Positions 45,100 through 57,383 of a stretch of DNA of 64,000 nt are shown here, one piece after another. The notes under the pieces are model-generated. The model searched no databases. It worked only from the letters and a program-made list of their open reading frames with translations, and had not been told where the DNA came from. Made by a program: the position numbers and the translations under genes. How positions within the stretch are numbered: position 1 is the first letter of the stretch; each line of letters opens with the position of its first letter. Source of the stretch: Conus ventricosus (lineage: Eukaryota; Mollusca; Gastropoda; Neogastropoda; Conidae); NCBI GenBank assembly GCA_018398815.1, contig CM031600.1, positions 51,921,048-51,985,047 on the forward strand. Direction: 5' to 3'.

Positions 45100-46055
45100 A
45101 GATTCGTCCGGTCACAGTCTTCACCACCACTGCACCGTTCTTCGTCCACGCCTGCTGGCAAATGTCCCTCTCGTTCCGCACTGAACATAGCATCTGGTAG
45201 GCCCGTGGGTCAGATCTTCCACCATAGTGACCCCGGTTCCTTTCAACTTCTTGCGCGCGTAGAGCACAGAGTCCCTAATCCGACGGGAAACAAACCGAAC
45301 AATAATCCCGCGGCAAGAGTTTTTGGAAGCACTGGAACCCTGTTTGGAACCGACCCTATGCACAGCCTCAAAGTCTTCTCTCTTCACGTCGATGTTCAGT
45401 TTCCGGTTGAACAAGAAAGCACCTTCTCTTCGCACTGTACCCCCGTCTCGACGGCCCCGCTCTCCCCTTCCTGCACCCCGTAGATGCGCAGGTTGTTCCT
45501 CCGTACGTATGCGGAAACGTCCTCGGAACGACGATCGGCCAGCTCTGCAAGGTGCCGTACCTCAGCAAGCTGGGTGGCCGTCTGCTGCTCTCGCTTCCGA
45601 GCGTCGGTCAGCTCTCGACGAAGCTTCTCGTTCTCAGTCTGGACTGAGAACAGGGCAGCCCTCAGCTCCTCCACCGTATGAGCCAGCTTGGCAAGTTCAG
45701 CTCCATTAGCGCAGAGCTTTGCCATCAGATCGGCATTCGTACAGCGCTGGGGTTCCTCTTGCCAGTGAGAATCGCGAGTAGGGAGAAAACGTCCAACTCG
45801 TTTGACTGGCTTGGGAGAGAGTCCCCCTTATCCTCCATCTTGTTCTCTCGCAGTTGAAAAACAAATTTCGAAAGAGTCTCTTTCACTGGCCCGGATAATG
45901 GAGTACTTGTTTCCACTTCTGTTTTTTGGGGTGTCTTTGCCACTATCAACACTCGAGTTGTTGGAGGAACTAGAGCCTGAACCTGCGCCAGTCTGCATAC
46001 GCTGCTTTCTCTTCTTATGGCGGACCATAACATTGCACGCAGTCAACATCACGGA
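45100..46055 (-). pseudogene. ORF1 of the minus-strand L1/Tx1-like LINE
   Basis: Minus strand: a basic start (MVRHKKRKQRMQ), Ser/Asn-rich linker, then a coiled coil (AKLAHTVEELRAALFSVQTE, NEKLRRELTDARKREQ) and an RRM-like part (YVRRNNLRIYGVQE, later FEAVHRVG and RGIIVRFVSRRIRDSVLYAR). This coiled coil-RRM order is that of L1-type ORF1 RNA-binding proteins that trimerise on LINE RNA. At least two frameshifts (near 45430 and 45730). Confidence 0.72.
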
Positions 46056-46712
46056 CAGTCATTTCAGCGCCGATTTCTCCACATCACGCTGACCAAAAGT
46101 TCCAAAAACTCGGAGGGAGGTGGGCAGTAGATACACTGTTAACTTCGTGCTTTCTTGGTGTCCGAACGTTGGCTTAATTAACTGAAATAAGTTAATCAAG
46201 TGCCGACTTGACCGCTGTTCACTGTCGGAGACGGACGTGTCTTGTCACGCTCCGCACGCAATGACCTGAGTGTTCCTTTTCCGGGCTTCAAAACTGCAGA
46301 TGAGAAATATGCCCCAGTTAATTCTGTTTGAAGGACGGCGGTGCCTCGTATTTGTTGACCAATTTCTTTCAAGAGCTTGTTAATTTATTGAAATGGAGTT
46401 TTTCCCAGATGATTGTGACTTGTGAAAAAGACGGTTTGTGTCAGTGTGTTTAGGTCAACATTGTGAGTACAGTTTTGCTGCTGTTGTTTTTTCTTCCTCG
46501 GATCATTTCGTTGCATTCTTCAAGAAACATACTTTTCTTTCCCCCTTGTCTACATTTGGAATAACAGGGGTCCTAAAAAAACAACACCGACTCGCCAAGT
46601 TAGAAGCAATAAAAGACATAACAGTGGTCCGGCGCAAGGGAGCGAGAGCCCTACTACAAGTGATCACAGAGACTCTCGTTTTGTTGGTGAAGAAAAGTGC
46701 AGAGAACGCTCG

Positions 46713-47947
46713 TTGAGTAAGAGAAGACGGACTTTAGATCAGCAACACAAAATAACCGACTTTGCAAGTAATAAAGAGACTAGTGGAAAAAAGACGGATG
46801 GGGATGAAACGGAAATCTTGACAGAGAACAACAGTGATAATACAGTGATCACCACATTGAACGGGATGGAGAGGGCCATGGAGGATGGAGGGAGGGAGAC
46901 GGGGAGGGTCACGGCACAATTAGAAATGGTTCTTGCGGAAATCTTTGAGATTAGAAAAGAAAATTCCTTCTTGAGAAAAAAGATAGAATCGCTCGAGAAA
47001 AGATGCTCTGACTCAGCTGATCATATTGAGCGATTAGAAAAGCAAATTAAGCAAGAAAAAGAGCTTCGGAACACACTGGAACAATACACACGAAAGGAAA
47101 CAACCTGAAAATTATTAACTTGCCAGGGACAAACAAACAGAGACTTCAGAACAGACAGAAAATAAAGTGGTGGAGCTGATTCAGAAAACGCTTGGTGTGC
47201 CTTCTTTTCTACCTGTCCACATTAGTGTGGCGCACCGTGTGGGCAAGTTTGTACGGGGGCAGAACAGACCGATCATAGTTCGCCTCACTAACAGAAAAAT
47301 CAAAATGGAAATATTCAAGCTTCGAAAGACACTGAAACAGCAAAATTCGCAAATCTACATTAACGAAGATCTGACGAAACTGAACTCGCAGAGGTTAATG
47401 CAGATAAAACGACACCAGGCAGTTACTCTGCATGGTCTTTCCAGGGCAAACTATACTGCAAGCTCCTCGACCTGCAAGTACTGAACATTGAAGAAGGGGA
47501 TGTCGGCGCAATCGACAGACGGCTATTTGAGTCCTCAACCCCATCCCGGAGGACCCAGAGTCACAGGCAGACTTACCGAGGCCGCGACAAACCGGGGATG
47601 GTGGAGGGATCGGGAGAGGAGGGACAGTGCAGAGGACTGACCCACACGCAAGTGGGAGCTTCCTCTACCTCGGCAGCCCTGGCCATCACTCTACACAGCC
47701 CTGTGACATTGGAAGTGGGAAAGGACGGGAGTGTGCTCAAAAGGACCCCAAACAGACTGACAGGACGTACGCAGAGACTGTTCGCCGTTGTGATTCTCAG
47801 GCTGACAGTAGCAGGAAGCAGGACGCATCACCCTCAAAGCAGTCACCAAATCTGGAAGATTTCCATCAGAGACTGACAGATATTGATAATGAGATGGACT
47901 TGAACGGAGTGAGGGATCATTCCTTCGCTGAAACGGTGGAATCTTAA
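46713..47947 (+). pseudogene. ORF1 of the plus-strand L1/Tx1-like LINE
   Basis: Starts MSKRRRTLDQQHKITDF. A coiled coil follows (about residues 65-128: EIRKENSFLRKKIESLEKRC, ADHIERLEKQIKQEKEL), then an RRM and C-terminal domain in shifted frames (NNLKIINLPG; AHRVGKFVRGQNRPIIVRL; IYINEDLTKLNSQRLMQIKR), as in L1 ORF1p. Frameshifts near 47095, 47150 and 47440; the last third (47480-47947) is Thr/Arg-rich without homology. Confidence 0.82.
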
Positions 47948-49360
47948 TTACGTATGTACAGCATGATATTTGCTGATGTGACACCCCGCCCCTTTCCGCC
48001 TCCTCTGCTGCCCTCTCCCCCCTCCCGTGCTTCCCGCCCCGATCTCAGTCCGTTCTCCACCCCCTTTCTACTTCGCACTACTTAAAGGCAAAGTAAAATA
48101 CTTTATACCCAGATAGAGAGCATTTCTTTTTCTTTTTTTTCTTTCTTTTTTTCTGTGGCCCCTATGTCCTCACGCCCCTTAGGTGCATGTTTCAGCCTGT
48201 GACTAATGTCCTCGTTAATGTCTTTATGCCTAGTGCCTCCCTTAGATACCCCCCCCAACACAACATATCACCCCCCCCCCCCCCTTCCGTTATGCCGCAC
48301 TCCATCTCCTTGCATATCAGTGACGACTAGTATGATTAATCCCCACATGCTTGGCGATCTTTCTGTTGTGTGCTAATATGGTTAAAGTCAGAGTACCCAG
48401 GGTTTCTTTTTTTGCTTTGGCTCCTAGTTGGACTTAAAAGTTTGTATTTTGCAATACTGTTTTGAAATATGTTCGGACAATTCAATTTTTTTAGGCCCCC
48501 ATTTCTGCCCACCTTTACCCGTCACCATCATGCTAGGCGGTGTGATGGGCTGTTTAGATAATCCATGTGGGAGTATCTGAATAACTGTTCAGCTGTTGCT
48601 GTCGTGAACACACTCACACACACGCGCCGACACACACACGCACGCACGCGCGCATGCACACACGCGCGCGCGCGCGCTTACACACACACACGCGCGCGCG
48701 CGCACACACACATGCACACTTACAAAACGCAAACACACACATACTCACTCACTCATTCACTCCCCTCACACACACACACGCACACGCACACACATATAGG
48801 GGGATGTAGGGGAGAACCGCGAGTACCTAGGTTGATCGATGATTCAGAGATCAGGGTTATTGTGCAGAATGCTATGATTAATCCCCACATGCTTGGTGAC
48901 CTTTCTGTTGTTGTGTTTGGGGCGCACTTTCGGTGATATTAGTTTTGTATTCATAGTGTGGAGCCTGGATTTCGCTACATGATGGTCATGAACAGGTGTC
49001 AGGTAAAAACAGGGTATGAAAGTGAGAATGTGTGGATGTATGTGTGAAATATACACCTATCTCTTGTCGGTCTATTCTAACTTCTCCTGTCCGCTATCTT
49101 TCTACTCTGTCTTTTCACTATCTTTCGTATGATTCCTTACTTGAAAGAACCACCAAAACAAATCCGCTTTTGAGATACTCTACTTGTGCGGTGTCCTTGT
49201 ATGTGTACAATGTTGACCTAAGCTACCAGTTTTGAAATATGGACTTAGATTCCAGTGTGTGTTCAAATATGATCCCTTTCTCCGTTGGCCGTATTTTCAG
49301 ATTTATGTTTTTTCATATCTAGATTGGCAGGGATATTCACTATTACTAATTTGTGCTACT
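47948..49360 (+). other. Spacer between ORF1 and ORF2 of the plus-strand LINE
   Basis: Pyrimidine-rich, with a poly-C run (about 48268-48283), a (CA)n/(CG)n block (48607-48796) and a 40-bp direct repeat (48331-48370 and 48872-48911, beginning ATGATTAATCCCCACATGC). No convincing coding sequence. Confidence 0.6.
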
Positions 49361-49369
49361 GATGGAAAA

Positions 49370-50110
49370 AATAGTGTTTTAAAGATATGTACCTTCAACT
49401 GTAATGGTCTGAATGATATGAGAAAAAGAAAAGATGTATTTGATTTTTTGAGACAACAAAATTGCAACATTTATCTTTTACAAGAAACCCACTGGAAAAC
49501 TGAATCTGAAAACTTTATTAGATCAAACTGGGTTACAATGTATGGATTAGTGGCGAGGACACAAACAGGAACGGTGTTGCAGTACTTTTTAATAACAATT
49601 TTGAATACAAAATAACTAACGTAATTAGAGATCAAGATGGTTGCTATATTTTTATGAATGTGCAATTGTCAAATAAGAATGTTACATAGTGAACATTTAT
49701 GCCCAAGTAGCGGGATACCCAGCCTTTTTGACAAGATTTTTGAGTTGATTGAAACCAACAACAGTGAACAAGTTATTGTTGGAGGAGACTGGAATTGTGC
49801 ACTAAATCTAAAATTGATGTTCGTAATTATAAGAGCACAGCAAACCGTCAGAGGACCCGTAAGAAAATCATTGATATATGGGACGTTATGTTTTTACGAC
49901 ATGTACAGAACATTATATCCAGACAAAACGCTCATATACCTGCGTAAATTCAATACAATTAAGCAGGCCAGGCTAGACTATTTTATATGTTCTGAGGATA
50001 TAATGAATGACGTCAAAGGTATTGATGTCAAACCAGGCTATCGATCTGACCACTCACTGGTGCAGTTATCCTTAAAAATAGATGAATTAAAACGTGACAG
50101 ACCTTTCTAG
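49370..50110 (+). pseudogene. ORF2 endonuclease domain, plus-strand LINE
   Basis: KICTFNCNGLNDMRKRKDVF, IYLLQETHWKTESENFIRSN (QET), then after frame breaks GVAVLF-like and VIVGGDWNCALNLK (GDWN) and KPGYRSDHSLVQLSLKI (SDH). APE-type endonuclease closely related to that of the minus-strand LINE. Stops at 50110 and frameshifts at about 49565 and 49680. Confidence 0.87.
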
Positions 50111-50209
50111 AAATTCAACAATTCACTATTAAAAGATGCACAGTACATAGCAGAAATTAAAAAAGTAATTACCAATATCAAACAGCAATATGCTGTACCA
50201 GTATACAAC

Positions 50210-51141
50210 ATGGCCGGTATTGACAATGTTACTAATGATGATTTAACATTTACAATAAGTGATAAATTGTTCTTTGAGACTCTACTACTAGAAATAAGAG
50301 GTAGAACAATTTCTTATGCAACTTTTAAGAAAAGGTCAACAAACCAGCAAGAGAATGACTTAGAAAAACAGATTAAAAGAATCGAAGAGAATGTCAACGA
50401 TAATAACATGCATGAACTAGAGAACTTAAAAATACAACTACAAGAAATAAGAAATATGCGAATCGAAGGCAAACTAATTCGCTCCAGAGTCAGATGGATA
50501 AATGAAGGTGAAAAGGTCAGTAAGTATTTTTGTAACCTTGAAAAAAGAAATTTTATTGATAAAACTATGCCCTTTTTGGAAACAGAGTCTGGTAAACGTT
50601 TATCTCAGAACAAGAAATCATTTGAAAGAAGTACAACAATTTTACCAACAACTATATTCCCACAGGACTGTGCGTGATTTTTGTTTAACATCTCATATTC
50701 CGGAAGCAACAAAATTAACTGACATAGATAAGCATAGCATAGAAGGAAAAATTCGTATACGGAAGCAGCGGCCTCTTAAAATCTATGAAAAATGGTAAAA
50801 GCCCTGGCCCCGACGGCTTTACAGCTGAGTTCTATAAGTTCTTCTTTGTTGATATTGGAGCTTTTCTTGTTAGATCTATAAATGAAGGTTTTATTGATGC
50901 TGAACTTTCTGTAACACAACGTCAAGGTGTCATTATATGCATACCTAAGGAAGGCAAACCAAAACTTTTTGTAAAAAACTGGCGTCCAATCTCATTACTA
51001 AATATTTCTTATAAAATTGCATCGACATGCATTGCCAACCGCGTGAAGTCTGTTTTGCCTTCCATTATCCATGAAAGCCAGACGGCTTTTTGAAAGGTCG
51101 TTACATAGGTGAGAATATTCGCATGTTATATGATACCTTAG
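50210..51141 (+). pseudogene. ORF2 linker and RT N-terminal motifs, plus-strand LINE
   Basis: RSRVRWINEGEKVSKYFCNL, then KNGKSPGPDGFTAEFYKFFF, GVIICIPKEGKPKLFVKNWR, PISLLNISYKIAST and KGRYIGENIRMLYDTL. It stops exactly at the left end of the hAT at 51142. Frameshifts near 50620, 50770 and 51090. Confidence 0.87.
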
Positions 51142-53116
51142 CAGAGATGGATTCTCATAATGTGAAAAAGGAGGAAAAAAAGTGCGGGGGTCCAGGGGCC
51201 GCTGAAGGCCCCCGGTGGGGTGCAGGGGCAAGGCCCTTGGTGGGGGTCAGGGTGCGAAGCCCCCTGAAGCTGAAGATTTTTTTAGAATTTAACCTGCAAA
51301 ATCAGCATCTGAGACACCAAAGTATTTAAAAGTATTAATAACCTTGATCCTACAAAAAAAAGACTTTCTCACCTTCGCCATTGATTCTGTCAGGAAATCA
51401 TGAAGACCATTTGACACAGGATTGGTGATTTTCCAGTTGCTAATAGTCACACAATTTTCCAGCAGTTGCAAGTCAGTTTCTCATTACTGTCCTTCACATC
51501 ACATTTCAGCGAGCAGTTTAGTTTCTAATAGTAATAGCCATCCTTCAAAATACTTATTAAAAAAGTTTACCTGAACACCAATAAATAATTTCTCTATAGT
51601 TGTCCTTCAAATACCACGGAGGATTCTGATTCCTTTATAGAATAATATAAGTGAGAGAGTTGACAAAGGGAAATCATATTCAAAGTGTGAAAATTGTGAA
51701 GGTTTAACTCATTGTGTGCCCACAAGCAGTTTTTTTTTCTTTTCAACTTGATCCATCTCTATTACAATAAGAAAAATAACACTTTCACACTTCTGATACT
51801 CCTCAACATTAATGATGTCACTTGCTAAATCTAGTCACCAGAGTATAAGTATGCATGCATATCTGCGGTGAGGTCTGCTCGTTTGTATGAATGTGTGTAA
51901 CTGATTTTTTTCCCCCCCAGATATCTATACCAGAAAAGAAAAGATTTTTGTGACGCGGTGGTATAGGTAAAAAACATTATTCTTATTATTATTACTACTA
52001 CTATTACTTTTTCCGTACAAATCGTCTGTTTACTTATGTTTTTGTTTGCTTGTCTGTAGAATGTCAATAACACCCTTGCAATTTTTTTGTTTTGATCTCT
52101 CTCTCACTAAATAGTTTGTTGTATGCTATTTATTAGGCCTACGTAAAATATTGACTACACAATTGTGTATACTGTGACATTGATGCAACCTGTTTTTTCA
52201 AAGAGAACCTTCATTGCAAAATAATCAGCTTGATGATTGTGGGCATTACATCAAGAAGAAGAAAAAAAAAGGGGGGGAGGTTCTACAGATTCATCATATC
52301 TATCTGGAGATAACCTGCAATATTATTAATATCATTACTTCAACAAAACAAATAGCATTACTCTTCACAGAGAGAGAGAGACGGGGTGGGAGTGGGGTGG
52401 TGGGTAGACTCGCCGATGCTCCAAACGATCCAAGAGTCTCGTTTGTAAGACGATCTTTCACTCTTGCTAGGTGCTTTTCAGCAAGAACGTGGTTGATCAA
52501 TGCTGACTTCCCCCGTGAGCCATACTTGATCGCGTCATTACACCATGTGCAGACTGCTTGTCCTGGATAGGTGATTTTCCTCATGCAGTCTTTCAGTCTG
52601 AGAATCACACTGTGGCTGACGGGCCTTTGGAACTGGTCAGCATCACTTTTGCGCTCACTTCCTCCTCCAACCACTTCCAAGTCCATTTGTTTTTAACTGA
52701 AGCATCGACTTGCTTCGCAAGAACTTTCTCGCTTTCTGCTATCTGACGAAACTTCTGGTTTTTGCCACTCTCGTCAAACCGAAGAAAATGGCGTCAGGAA
52801 AAAAATTCGCAAACAGTTTGCCGCGTTCTCAAACATCAACTTCCGCTTTGATGGTTTCGGTTAACCGCAGAATGAAAACAAAGACAGCAGTCTCGACCGC
52901 CCAAGCAGAAACCGAAACATCATTGCGAACGGATCAATTGAGAACACAATATCGATCGACCTCTCGCCGTACATTAGCTTCATCACAAACCTACCTCTAC
53001 CCCCCCCCCCCCCCCCCCCCCCAATTTTCTCAACGGATTTACACTGATCTCAAAAACGACCCCTGGGGCCATCAAAAAGACGGAAATCCGCCAATCGGGG
53101 GAAAATCCCATCTCTG
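51142..53116 (-). mobile_element. hAT element D (1975 bp, 5-bp TSD cttag)
   Basis: Direct repeat cttag (51137-51141 and 53117-53121). Termini: left CAGAGATGGATTCTC, right end reverse-complemented CAGAGATGGGATTTTC. Excision restores the LINE frame DTLVYAERKNIPGM. It contains a BED finger (52300-52686, minus), a G/C-rich GGGGTCCAGGGGCCGC segment near the left end and a poly-C run (52999-53022). Confidence 0.85.
52300..52686 (-). pseudogene. BED-type finger of a hAT transposase
   Basis: Minus strand: KDCMRKITYPGQAVCTWCND then AIKYGSRGKSALINHVLAEK and HLARVK. The C-x2-C and H-x(5)-H pairs are in the right spacing. The frame continues about 30 residues and ends without the catalytic core. An upstream shifted frame contains the expected start (52690-52800). 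Confidence 0.8.
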
Positions 53117-53645
53117 CTTAGTATATGCTGAGAGAAAAAACATCCCAGGTATGTTTCTGTCAACAGACTTGAGAAAGCCTTCGACAGTATTTCATGGTCG
53201 TTTTTGCACAAATGCTTGGATTTTTTCAACTTTGGCCCAGATATGATTCACTGGGGCAAAACTTTTTATTCACATATTAATACTTGTGTTCTGTCAACGG
53301 TCAATATTCTAGCTGGTTTGCAATAGAACGTGGTGTTCGACAAAGGTGATCCATCATCCCCGTATCTTTACCTTCTTTGTGCAGAGATACTGTCACTAAA
53401 GATCAGACATGACAATTTAATCAAGGGCATAAAAATTCAAAATAGGGAAAGCTTATTGTCACAATTTGCAGATGACACTGCTTTGTGTTTAGACGGGAGC
53501 GAAAATTCATTTAATGAAGCCATTGCCGTGCTGACACAGTTTGCTGAAATGTCAGGACTAAACATGAACTTTGATAAAAGTCAGATCATTTGGATAGGTA
53601 GCAGAAAAAACTGCAATTTAAGGTTTATGCGCGATAAAAACTTCC
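53117..53645 (+). pseudogene. ORF2 RT catalytic region, plus-strand LINE
   Basis: Resumes after the hAT with VYAERKNIPGMFLSTD, then FDSISW-like residues in a shifted frame, GDPSSPYLYLLCAEILSLKI, LLSQFADDTALCLDGSE (catalytic FADD, about 53458-53472) and MNFDKSQIIWIGSRKNC. Cut off after MRDKNF by the hAT at 53646. Confidence 0.87.
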
Positions 53646-54283
53646 ATGCATCCCAGGTATCCCTTATGAACCAAAAAAAGGACTTTAAAGGACCAATAAA
53701 AGGGCCCTACCAAAATAAAACAGGACCTACCGAATATCTTCTACTCTGTGTTTTCACATTTGCTTCAGCTCTTCTTGTTTGTTGACAATTCCTTCTCTAA
53801 GAGGGTCACTGTTTCTTGTTTATTTTTGGAAGAACTACACAGTTCATTGGCTTGTCCTAAGAGCCTCAGCTGCTTTGCTGCTGGGCTTAGAGCATAGTGC
53901 ATCAGCTTCAAACAGCAACTGTTTGCCATCCTTTTCAGTGGCTGTCTTTCTCCTCTTGAGGGTGTGGATCTCTCTCTCACACACACACACACTCATGCAA
54001 GCACCCAAGCACACTCACAGGCACCAGACCTGTTTACCCCTCACTTCACCCTTCAGTGGTCAAGGCGACCCAAGTCTAGTTTTGGAGCTCAACTGTCAGT
54101 AGTCACAGCCACTGCATACTCTGGATCCACCAACTATCCCTTTCAGTTTTCTCCCCTCCCCTTAATCTGTTGTCCTATCCCTTACCCTTCCACCACAGCA
54201 CTGCCCAGCAACTAAACTACGTGGGCGTCGGTTTCAAAACCCAGGCAGGCCTTCACACTATTAGTCATGATGGTTGCCTTGCT

Positions 54284-54330
54284 CTGTAGTGTGTGTGTGT
54301 GCGTGACGCGAGTGTGTGTGTGACGCGCGC

Positions 54331-54366
<36 letters not shown>

Positions 54367-54733
54367 CGGGTGAGTGTGTGTGGTGGTGTGTGTGTGTGTG
54401 TGGTGGTGTGTGACACGAGTGTGTGTTGTGTGTGTGGTGTGTGTGTGCGAGCAAGTGTGCGAGTAAGTGTGTGTTGTGTGTGGTGTGTGTGCGTGTGTGT
54501 GTGTGTGTGTGCGTGTGCGTGTGCGTGTGTGTGTGTGGCGCGAGTGTGTGTGTGTGTGGGTGTGTGTGTGTGTGTGTGTGTGTGTGTTGTGGTGAAAGGG
54601 AGTGTGTGTGTGTGTGTGTGTGTGAAAGGGAGTGTGGTGTGTGTGTGTGGGTGTGTGTGTGTGTGGTGTGTGTGTGTGAGCGAGTGTGTGTGTGTGTGCG
54701 TGTGTGTGTGTGTGTGCGAGTGAGTGTGTGTGT

Positions 54734-54764
<31 letters not shown>

Positions 54765-54876
54765 AGCGAGGTGTGGTTATGTGTGTGTTGTGTGTGTGTA
54801 TGTGTGTGTGTGTGTGTGTGTGTGCGTGTAAATGAGCGAGTGTGTGTGTTTGTGTGTGAAAGGGATTGTGTGTGTG

Positions 54877-54907
<31 letters not shown>

Positions 54908-54942
54908 CGAGATAGGTGTGTGTGTGTGTTGTGGTGTGTGTA
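54284..54942. repeat. Long (GT)n-rich microsatellite
   Basis: About 650 bp of GT with GTGA, GCGA and GTGGT interruptions; makes long artefactual frames of Cys-Val and His-Thr on both strands. Confidence 0.97.
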
Positions 54943-55399
54943 AGGGATGGAACCACATGGCTGTCTGACAGAAGGGGCATAATCAGAACAAGCTTATCTA
55001 CTGTTTTACTTCCCTTGCCTGGGCTGTCACTATCGACCTTTTTTTTTGGTCCACCCCCCTCCCCTCCCCCTCTCCGTGGTTCGAGATTGTATGACCGTAG
55101 GACACATAATTAACAGACCATTCCGTGGAAACTATTCATGATTCTGTTGAGTACACAGGTCTGACACACCACACACACACAGGCTTTATCAGACGTGCTT
55201 GGAGTGGACGCTGAAACTGTGTCGGTTTAGGTTGTCGAGTTGGCTGTGAATCATGACTCTGGGGCTGTGTTGAACGACCAGCGAAAAAATCAGCAACACT
55301 GCATCTACTGTCACTTTGATGCTGTTTCCTTTCTTCTGATGCTTCACACTTTTGCGTGTTGCTTAGCATGGATTCTCCCATTGAGGCGATTTACGGAGC

Positions 55400-55570
55400 A
55401 ATGGCAAAACGCCACAGCGCGCTACATGTTTGTCGCTCAGAACTTTCCGCACACCCAGTCCTTGTAATCCTTGTCTCTCAGCCTACGATCTTGAAAAGAA
55501 CATTTGCCTGGCATTGTGGACGAAAAACTGGGCTTAAAATTTTCAGCAGGTAAACACGTGTGAACGATGC
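55400..55570 (-). pseudogene. Worn BED-finger fragment of a hAT transposase
   Basis: Minus strand: MPGKCSFQDRRL, then KDYKDW and (in broken frames) HAKQHAKV-type residues matching MPGKCSFQDRWLREDSYKDW and KQHAKTELHKR of element B. Stops inside. Confidence 0.65.
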
Positions 55571-55889
55571 AAGATGGCGCCTGGAAGTATCGTCAAATCT
55601 CGAACGCGAGACTTGCGAGGAAACTGGCTGCGAGAAGCATCGTCTGCTTGCGCGACCCGACAGAAAAGCCGATCTTTTGATTTCATACCTGAAGTTCTTT
55701 TTTTCTCTTCCGCAACCGAAAATATTCTTTTGTATCGCAAAATTAAGACTTTAAACTGACCAAATTGCATTTTAAAGGCCCTTGACAAAATATTAAAGGA
55801 CCTCTTGGTCAAATTAAAGTACTTAAAGGCCTTCTGGGAAATTCTAAATAAAGGACTTTAAAGGACTTCAAAGGACCCTACGACCCATG

Positions 55890-57373
55890 ACTTCATTTGG
55901 GACCCGGTATCTTCAAGATACTTGGCATTAAATTTCAATTGATACAAAGTCCATTAGCCCATCAACTATGATGACAAATTAATTCAGATGAAAAGGATTT
56001 TATCACACTGGAAAAAAAGACAGCTAACACCATTAGGGAAAATAACAGTAGTGAAGACTCTTGTCCTGTCCAAAATAACGTATTTGTTAATAAATCTACC
56101 AGATCCACCAGATATTTTTATCTCTGAACTAGAGAAAGAATTGTTTACATTCTTATGGAATGGTAAAAATAGTAAAATTAGGAAACCAGTTGCATGTAGC
56201 TCATACGTCTGTGGTGGACTGCGCATGATTGACATCAAGCTTTCATTGCTGCTATGAAATTAAGCTGGCTTATAAAATACAGTCCGATGGGTGACTCCAA
56301 GCTTAAAGACTTTCTCTTTGATATGTACCCTGAAATGGAAAATATGAAATTCTTAGGGCAGATTAATATCAAAACTTTAACCAAGTCCTAAGAATCCTTC
56401 TGGAATGACGTGTTTAGGCACTATGGGAGAGTTGTGAGTGTGGTCGTCCTAGAAATATTGACGAATTTATGGCTGAATGCATTCACTTTAATAAAGACAT
56501 CTGAGGGGTGAAAAAAACTATATTTGTAAAAGAATGGTGTGAAAATAACATCTACTTCATCAGACAACTCGTCAGTGAAGCGGGCAGTACATGTCATATC
56601 ATGAATTTAAAACAAAATATCCTACCATAAGAAAAACAGATTTTTTGTCTTACACTGGAACCTGAACGCAATCAAAGGATACCAAATAAATTACAAGTAG
56701 AACTTACAAATACCTTTAAAATTCTTGAAACCAAATCATGGTTTCTATCAGGAAAGGCAATAAATTTATTCAAAGACAAACTGTACTTGTTGACAGCGGA
56801 GCTGTTCCAGCTGCGGTTTTGAAATGGAGCAACTCGTTCGAAAATTTAAACGGAATGCTATATTTTTACACTGTTTTAAAACTACTAATGAGTGCAACTA
56901 CGCTGGTTTCCAATTCCGACTGTTGCACAGAATTCTGCCATCACAGAAGTACCTATATCAGTGTAAAATTGTTAACACACCAAACTGTAATTTCTATGAC
57001 CAAAGACCACAGGACATAGAACATATGATTTTTGATTGTGACATTGTACGGGCATTTTGGTTGGAGTTTCAGCAAAATATCATTGATAAGCTTGAGCACT
57101 GCCATAATGTTAATATTGATAAGAACCTAGTATTATTTGGAGTAACAGATGATATACAGACTGACTGTGTGATGGACTTTTTAATACTGTATGCCAAATT
57201 CTTCATTAAAATCCAAACTACAAAATGTTAATCCAGTTTTTTGTAACTTCAGAAGAAGTCTACTTATCGATACTCTTTGGAAAAAGTATATTGCTAGTGT
57301 CAATTCAAACCTAAGTCTATTCGACAAACACTGGCTTCCGTATAGAGACATTTATACTATAACTTCTTTCGTT
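55890..57373 (+). pseudogene. ORF2 thumb and C-terminal zinc-knuckle region, plus-strand LINE
   Basis: After the hAT: WDPVSSRYLALNF, then WKKRQLTPLGKITVVKTLVL, LINLPDPPDIFISELEKELF, TFLWNGKNSK, a damaged stretch, YAGFQFRLLHRILPSQKYLY and C-x2-F-x-D-type RPQDIEHMIFDCDIVRAFW (zf-RVT), ending near SLFDKHWLPYRDIYTI. Colinear with the minus-strand LINE. Confidence 0.83.
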
Positions 57374-57383
57374 TCATGGCAGT

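Larger units (their letters stand above)
53646..55889 (-). mobile_element. hAT element C (2.2 kb, 5-bp TSD acttc)
   Basis: Direct repeat acttc (53641-53645 by one reading, and 55890-55894), in LINE sequence that should read KNFIWDP. Both ends start CATG, and the body near each end is rich in AAAGGACTTTAAAGGACC-type motifs, as in element B. A worn BED-finger fragment (MPGKCSFQDRRL... at about 55510, minus) shows it belongs with element B. It contains the 640-bp GT repeat. Confidence 0.72.

Noticed and set aside
54212..54968. Long open frames of His-Thr or Cys-Val on both strands
   Set aside because: They are the translation of a (GT)n/(CA)n microsatellite.
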